64,000 nt of DNA, from assembly GCA_028288675.1 (NCBI GenBank), contig JAQBNG010000219.1:1-64000 (forward strand), read 5' to 3'. The stretch comes from Flavisolibacter sp. (GTDB taxonomy: Bacteria > Bacteroidota > Bacteroidia > Chitinophagales > Chitinophagaceae). Shown here piece after piece: positions 60,201 to 64,000 of the stretch. Positions within the stretch are counted from its first letter, which is position 1. The number at the start of each line of letters is the position of its first letter. The notes under the pieces are model-generated. The model was not told the DNA's origin. It did no database searches and worked only from the letters and a program-made list of their open reading frames with translations. The position numbers and the translations under genes are program-made.

Positions 60201-61253
60201 TTTCTAAAAAAAGAACACAAAGGTTTGCCCTGGTATGAGTGGCCATCGGAATTAAAAATGCGTGAAGAAGAAGCGCTGAAAACTGTTAGAGTAAACAACT
60301 GGGAAACGATTAAAAAAATAAAATGGAACCAGTTCATTTTTACAAAACAATGGAGCAGCTTAAAAACCTATTGCAATAACCGCAACATAAAGCTCATTGG
60401 CGATATGCCGTTTTATGTATCGTACGACTCGGCAGATGTATGGGCAGACCAGGAGCTTTTTGCTTTAAATGAAGCTGGTGAACGTTCTGGCATCGCCGGT
60501 GTGCCTCCCGATTCTTTCAGCGCTGATGGCCAGTTGTGGGGCATGCCCACCTTTAATTGGGAGCGAATGAAAGAGGACGGCTACCAATGGTGGATTCAAC
60601 GCCTTCGCAAAAACATGGAACTCTTCGACATCACAAGGCTTGACCACTTCAGGGCTTTTGAAGCCTACTGGAAGGTGCCGGCCGGCGAAGAAACAGCGAA
60701 GAACGGAACGTGGGTACAAGGGCCGGCAAGTGATTTCTTTAAAGCTATGCAAAAGGAGTTTGGCGCATTACCGTTTGTAGCGGAAGACCTGGGGGATATA
60801 AATGAAGCTGTTTTAAATCTTCGCGATGAATCTAATCTCCCCGGAATGAAAGTGCTGCAATTTGCCTTTGGCGATGACATGTCTCAGTCGGACTATATAC
60901 CGCACAACTATGAAAAAAACTTTTTGGTTTATACTGGTACACACGATAACAACACGACCGTTGGCTGGTGGCGTACAGAAGCGGATGACAGCATGAAGCA
61001 ACGTATAAAAAAATACTCAGGTTGCGATGTGGACGAAAAAAATGTACATATGACATTAGGAAGGCTGGCGTACAGTTCCGTAGCCGACATTGCCATACTA
61101 CCGGTGCAGGATGTATTAGGTTTAGATGAAACGGCGAGAATGAATGTGCCATCATCTGCTAATAATAATTGGGCTTGGCGGTTGGTGCAAGGGCAATTAA
61201 ATGGAAACGTGGAGAAGATGTTGAGCGAATGGGTGCAGTTGTACAATAGATAA
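57225..61253 (+). CDS. Fused malto-oligosyltrehalose synthase (TreY) and 4-alpha-glucanotransferase (MalQ)
   Basis: 1342 residues in one frame. TreY part ~1-840: STYRIQFHKGFTFQNFQAII, then Asp255 in LRIDHIDG, Glu283 in VEKILEPGE and Asp525 in STHDTKRGED; it turns the reducing end of maltodextrins into a trehalose unit. MalQ part ~845-1342: RGAGILAHITSLPSHFGVGD, YSPYSALSSKAG, nucleophile Asp1140 in ITRLDHFRAF, Glu1187 in VAEDLGD and Asp1241 in GTHDNNTTVGWW; it re-shuffles alpha-1,4 chains. Both parts have usual length and complete active sites. The joint lies near residue 840-848. The MalQ part could lengthen short dextrins left by TreY/TreZ so they can be reused. Confidence 0.95.
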   Translation: MFNPISTYRIQFHKGFTFQNFQAIIPYLQQLGVTTIYASPIFEAVPGSVHGYDCTNPLVINPEIGTLDELRAISKQLKEYGMGWLQDIVPNHMAYHHNNKWLMDVLENGEASEYAPFFDITWNSRNNEKLMVPFLGKTLNEVINDGELKVIIQDDKPMFDYYGACYPLSEASIKQFITADHDINNDKAALLQLAQSQHYRLCHWQETDNQINYRRFFTVNGLICVNIHNENVFNKHHSFIKQLVDEGIFQGLRIDHIDGLQNPTEYLHRLRKLAGDEVYITVEKILEPGEALPSYWPLQGSTGYDFLSDSNNLFTTKTAEKTFTDYYQNLTANYASIHQQLRDKKAHILSEHMNGELENLYRLFRSLNVVDKRATSGIPTDDLKSALGEFLIQCPVYRYYGSSFPLNNEEEAAIKKILSHLKKSGESKEAVAILETIFLHKPHEGNKELNNRIAQFYMRCMQFTGPLMAKGVEDTLMYTYNRFIGHNEVGDSPEAFGLHPQEFHQRMLRRQQQWPLSMSGTSTHDTKRGEDVRARLNVLTDLEDEWLAKVEEWRELNQDLKGDGAPDGNDEYLIYQALIGHYSTDDEDDFKDRVQEYLQKALREAKIHSNWTTPDEEYESATKAFAVALLNKERPFWKSFEEFIGKVYQHGMINSLSQVLLKTTLPGVPDVYQGCELWDLSFVDPDNRRAVDFEKRKAFLDSFENGGDDLLPTLWKESSGAIKLWLTQQMLAIRKTDAGLFSEGDYLPLKTEGKYKEHVFAFARKQGEKTYLLALPLHTATLCKEDSSFFKINWEDTRIVLPKEFGGFSDLLSGSSIAKSEGLLAKNLFKKFTVAILKGREAAKQRGAGILAHITSLPSHFGVGDLGPGAKSFADFLHRSGQKYWQLLPLNPTEEGQGYSPYSALSSKAGWPLLISPEALVKEGLLKPDELTAHHLPNESNVDYAVSGTEKEALLATAFEAFLAAPDSPLQKDFNQFCEKEKSWLDDFALFTFLKKEHKGLPWYEWPSELKMREEEALKTVRVNNWETIKKIKWNQFIFTKQWSSLKTYCNNRNIKLIGDMPFYVSYDSADVWADQELFALNEAGERSGIAGVPPDSFSADGQLWGMPTFNWERMKEDGYQWWIQRLRKNMELFDITRLDHFRAFEAYWKVPAGEETAKNGTWVQGPASDFFKAMQKEFGALPFVAEDLGDINEAVLNLRDESNLPGMKVLQFAFGDDMSQSDYIPHNYEKNFLVYTGTHDNNTTVGWWRTEADDSMKQRIKKYSGCDVDEKNVHMTLGRLAYSSVADIAILPVQDVLGLDETARMNVPSSANNNWAWRLVQGQLNGNVEKMLSEWVQLYNR

Positions 61254-61256
61254 AAA

Positions 61257-61283
61257 GAAGTCCTGCTAAATTAGCAGGACTTC
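61257..61283. terminator. Bidirectional terminator after treY-malQ
   Basis: A perfect 11-bp stem (61257-61267 with 61273-61283) and 5-base loop, 3 bases after the treY-malQ stop. It sits between convergent genes and can end both transcripts. Confidence 0.88.
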
Positions 61284-61303
61284 CAACTTAAAAGTTTACT
61301 TTT

Positions 61304-61702
61304 TTAGTGCGTACTTAATGTTCTTCCGTCATTAGCCTTGCTGTGATGAGGACCATACTGCGGTTGGGTTTTTGTTAGCAGCGAAGCTCCTATTTCAAAA
61401 ATACCCAGCACCAGGTGCGGCACATAAACATAATCGGCAAAGCCAAATATCCACGGCGATGCTGCAAGCAAAATACCCCCTACCAAATCAAGTGTCAAGT
61501 GAGTACGCATTGAGATGCCTTTGGTGGCCCCTAGCTCGTAATCGGTCATCAAACTGTAGATGATTGTACCGGCGCCTAATATTACAGGCACCCATGTTTC
61601 AGCACCACCACGATCAAAATCGAAAAGCCACGGCGCAGCAATCAGCAGCGCTCCCATAATGTAGTCCAGATAGCCATGGACTTTTGTCGGTATTAATCTC
61701 AT
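61304..61702 (-). CDS. SPW-repeat membrane protein
   Basis: 132 residues, four membrane helices in two repeats. Each repeat has the namesake motif: LLIAAPWLFDFDRGG in repeat one (Ala in place of Ser) and LLAASPWIFGFADY in repeat two. The N-terminus MRLIPTKVHGYLDYIMGAL is typical of the family. SPW proteins are small integral membrane proteins of unknown function, often near stress or metabolic genes. The gene is convergent to the trehalose operon and divergent from an alcohol dehydrogenase gene. Confidence 0.9.
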   Translation of the reverse strand: MRLIPTKVHGYLDYIMGALLIAAPWLFDFDRGGAETWVPVILGAGTIIYSLMTDYELGATKGISMRTHLTLDLVGGILLAASPWIFGFADYVYVPHLVLGIFEIGASLLTKTQPQYGPHHSKANDGRTLSTH

Positions 61703-61890
61703 ATTTTTAAAATTTGATTCAGCGTTTCCTGATTCATAATACGTGCCATAGTACTTATGAAGAGATTAAAAATTTTTTGTATCTCATCTGTTGCTATTCT
61801 TAAAACAATCTAACTTTAAACATCTCCCACCTCCTTGAACCAAACTACTCCTGGCCTTATTTAAACATTCCTCACCACTAAAAATTTTTT

Positions 61891-62976
61891 ATGTTAGAAA
61901 CACAAGACAAAACTGCTGAAGCGGTTTCAGAAACAATTATGTCAAACTCTTATGCGGCACAAAACGCAAGCTCCGGCCTTGCTCCCTTTAGTTTCGAGAG
62001 AAAGGCCCCGGGCCCACACGATGTACAAATTGAAATAAAGTATTGTGGTGTTTGTCATACTGATATTCATTTTGTACGCAACGATTGGGGTATGTCTATT
62101 TATCCGCTGGTACCTGGGCATGAGATTGTTGGGGTAGTGACGAATGTAGGCACTCATGTAAAAAAATATAAAGAAGGTGACCTTGTTGGTGTTGGCTGTT
62201 TGGTTGACTCTTGTCGTGTGTGTGATAATTGTAACGAAGGGCTGCAACAATATTGCTTAAATGGTATGGTACTCACGTATAGCGTCATAGCAAAAGATGG
62301 CAAAACAGTAACCATGGGCGGGTACTCAAATAATATCGTGGTGGACCAGGATTTTGTTTTAAAAGTTTCCGATAAGCTTCCCTTGCATGCGGTGGCACCG
62401 CTGCTCTGCGCTGGCATTACTACCTATTCTCCTTTACGTAAATGGAAGATTGGCAAAGGCCACAAGATCGGCATCGTTGGCCTTGGCGGGTTAGGTCACA
62501 TGGCTGTGAAATTTGCTGTCTCGTTCGGCGCCGAGGTAACAGTGCTTAGTACATCGCCAGCGAAAAAAGAGGATGCCATCCGGTTAGGCGCACACAAATT
62601 TGTAGTAACCAAAGATGAAGAGCAGGTGCAAAAAGTAGCAGGCTCTTTTGATTTTGTTATAGATACAATATCATCGGCGCATGATTATAATTTATACATC
62701 AATATGTTGAAAACAGATGGTACTATCATTTGTCTCGGTGCGCCGCCGGAACCTGCACAGGTAGCAATGTTCGGGTTACTGTTTCAAAGAAGAATGGTAG
62801 CAGGTTCTTTAATCGGGGGTATTCCTGAAACCCAGGAAATGCTTGACTACTGTGCGGAACATAACATTACATCGGATGTGGAAGTGATAGATATGAAAGA
62901 TATCAATGGTGCTTATCAGCGCATGGAAAAAAGCGATGTGAAATACCGCTTTGTGATTGATATGGCTACATTATAG
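61891..62976 (+). CDS. Zinc-dependent NAD(P) alcohol dehydrogenase (YahK/cinnamyl-ADH type)
   Basis: 361 residues. Catalytic zinc site: Cys52 in CGVCHTD and His77-Glu78 in GHEIVG. Structural zinc: Cys108, 111, 114 and 122 (SCRVCDNCNEGLQQYC). NAD(P) loop: GIVGLGGLGHMAVK, followed by VLSTSPAKK, where the lack of an acidic residue suggests NADPH preference. The family reduces aldehydes broadly in the cytosol. Compared with YahK the start at 61891 adds about 16 residues; a second ATG at 61939 would give the usual length (345). A hairpin terminator follows. Confidence 0.93.
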   Translation: MLETQDKTAEAVSETIMSNSYAAQNASSGLAPFSFERKAPGPHDVQIEIKYCGVCHTDIHFVRNDWGMSIYPLVPGHEIVGVVTNVGTHVKKYKEGDLVGVGCLVDSCRVCDNCNEGLQQYCLNGMVLTYSVIAKDGKTVTMGGYSNNIVVDQDFVLKVSDKLPLHAVAPLLCAGITTYSPLRKWKIGKGHKIGIVGLGGLGHMAVKFAVSFGAEVTVLSTSPAKKEDAIRLGAHKFVVTKDEEQVQKVAGSFDFVIDTISSAHDYNLYINMLKTDGTIICLGAPPEPAQVAMFGLLFQRRMVAGSLIGGIPETQEMLDYCAEHNITSDVEVIDMKDINGAYQRMEKSDVKYRFVIDMATL

Positions 62977-62996
62977 TATCAACATTAATTTTTTGC

Positions 62997-63018
62997 AAAG
63001 CTGCTTTCGGGCAGCTTT
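62997..63018 (+). terminator. Hairpin terminator after alcohol dehydrogenase
   Basis: A perfect 8-bp stem (62997-63004 with 63011-63018), 6-base loop and a run of T immediately after. It lies 20 bases past the stop. Confidence 0.9.
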
Positions 63019-63096
63019 TTTATTTCCACCCTAATGTTTTCCACATTAGCCAAAAATTTTAGCAATACCGCTTACTTTGTAAAAAATAACCCGCCA

Positions 63097-64000
63097 ATGG
63101 CTACGCACATAAAATGTCCTCATTGCTCAAATGCTTTTGATGTAGAAGATGTATTGTCGAATGATGCAGAGCAAAAAATAAAGATTGAGTACGAAAAAAA
63201 ATACCAGCAATCGCTTACACAAATAGAAAGCGAACGAAAAAAATTGGGCGACCTGGAGGAAGAGTTTGAAAAAAAGCGCAAGCAAACAAATGAGATTTTT
63301 CAACAAAAGCTGCTGCAGGAGAAACAAAAATTAGAAGCGCAGGCCCAAGCCGACCGTATTAAAATGGAAGCCGATCTGCAACAACAACTACGCAAATCCA
63401 TATCACAGGATTTTGAAAATCAACTACGCATTTTAAAAGAATCCGATAAAGAAAAAGACGAAAAATTAAAAACGGCGCAGCAAAAGGAACTCGACTTCTT
63501 ACGTAAAGAACAGGAATTGAAGAGCAGGGAAAACGAACTGGAAATCACACTTCAGAAAAAACTCGTGCAGGAACGAATCACGTTGCAAGAGCAGATTCGC
63601 AAAGAAGAAGAGCAACGGGGTTCTATAAAAGAAGAAGAGCACCTGTTTAAAATGAAAGACCTGCAGATGCAACTGGAAGACCAGAAGCGGTTGATAGAAG
63701 AAATGAAACGCAAGGCGGAACAAGGTTCCATGCAGCGGCAGGGTGAAGTGCAGGAGTTATTACTGGAGGAATTATTAAAAGATCATTTTCCGTTTGATGT
63801 GATTGGCGAAGTAGGTAAAGGAGTTGAGGGTGCCGACTGCATTCAAACCGTACGTAACCACTTAGGTACCGATTGTGGTAAAATTATTTTTGAAAGTAAA
63901 CGGACGAAAACATTTCAAAGCGGGTGGATAGAAAAATTGAAAGCAGATATGCGAAGTAAAGGCGCTGATGTTGCCATTTTGGTAACGCAGGTGTACCCGA
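63097..64000 (+). CDS. DUF2130 family protein (3' end outside window)
   Basis: The ATG at 63097 opens a frame that runs off the window after 301 codons. It starts MATHIKCPHCSNAFDVEDV, a half zinc-ribbon (CPHC). A long Glu/Lys/Gln-rich coiled coil follows (~25-220). The domain starting near residue 225 (LLEELLKDHFPFDVIGEVGK, GADCIQTVRNHLG, KIIFESKRTKTFQSGWIEKL, KGADVAILVTQVYP) is the DUF2130 core. Its Glu-x-Lys in IFESKR and the spacing resemble PD-(D/E)xK nucleases. The function of the family is unproven; a role on nucleic acid is inference. Confidence 0.88.
   Translation, partial: MATHIKCPHCSNAFDVEDVLSNDAEQKIKIEYEKKYQQSLTQIESERKKLGDLEEEFEKKRKQTNEIFQQKLLQEKQKLEAQAQADRIKMEADLQQQLRKSISQDFENQLRILKESDKEKDEKLKTAQQKELDFLRKEQELKSRENELEITLQKKLVQERITLQEQIRKEEEQRGSIKEEEHLFKMKDLQMQLEDQKRLIEEMKRKAEQGSMQRQGEVQELLLEELLKDHFPFDVIGEVGKGVEGADCIQTVRNHLGTDCGKIIFESKRTKTFQSGWIEKLKADMRSKGADVAILVTQVYP

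Noticed and set aside
1-64000. CRISPR arrays, tRNA or rRNA genes, integrases, phage genes
   Set aside because: Looked for on both strands by eye; no regularly spaced repeats, cloverleaf-like sequences or recognisable mobile-element proteins seen.

Overview
The window looks like chromosome from a member of the Bacteroidota, most likely Chitinophagaceae or a close relative. The phylum call rests on a type B T9SS sorting tail, GLPGLI and OMP_b-brl_3 outer-membrane families, SPW-repeat and SLC45-type MFS proteins, FxSC lipoboxes, A+T-rich spacers and frequent ATGA/TAATG gene overlaps. The family-level guess is inference. I see no rRNA, tRNA, CRISPR array, prophage or transposase gene. Both ends cut a gene.

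Layout. 1-22 kb is mostly housekeeping and stress genes: a saccharopine dehydrogenase-like enzyme followed by a broken cupin gene, a sirtuin, an EVE protein, two FAS1 proteins, a cytochrome b/molybdopterin oxidoreductase pair, CutC, glycosylasparaginase, TerC, an FMN reductase, pirin, an S15/CocE hydrolase, a TonB receptor with a FAS1 lipoprotein, PurC, an orphan kinase-like protein, a DUF486 protein and a TPR protein. 22-37 kb is an alpha-glucan region: glgB, an exported GH13 amylase, an SLC45-type sugar transporter, glgC, glgA, a FucP-type sugar transporter and a ROK glucokinase. An OMP/GLPGLI pair is embedded in it. 37-43.6 kb holds an NAGPA-domain protein with a T9SS lectin/PKD protein, lipA, an outer-membrane protein, OsmC and recF.

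43.7-52.9 kb is the most striking part. Six tightly spaced minus-strand genes encode, in transcription order, an FHA-like protein, a 33-residue single-pass membrane peptide, a membrane-anchored PP2C phosphatase, a 1355-residue protein joining a complete SEDS (RodA/FtsW) polymerase to a complete class B PBP transpeptidase, an FHA protein and a membrane Ser/Thr kinase. The content parallels the actinobacterial fhaA-fhaB-pstP-rodA-pbpA-pknA-pknB cluster. It suggests a phospho-regulated peptidoglycan synthase built as a single polypeptide.

53.2-61.3 kb is a plus-strand alpha-glucan-to-trehalose operon: glgX, treZ and a fused treY-malQ. It complements the glycogen genes at 22-36 kb. An SPW membrane protein, a zinc alcohol dehydrogenase and a truncated DUF2130 protein close the window.

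Intergenic space carries several families of short repeats. They include a GTTGCGTCGCACTCTT element in three copies, two of them forming a MITE-like inverted pair at 32.6-32.9 kb, and degenerate palindromic A+T-rich tracts, mostly at gene ends.
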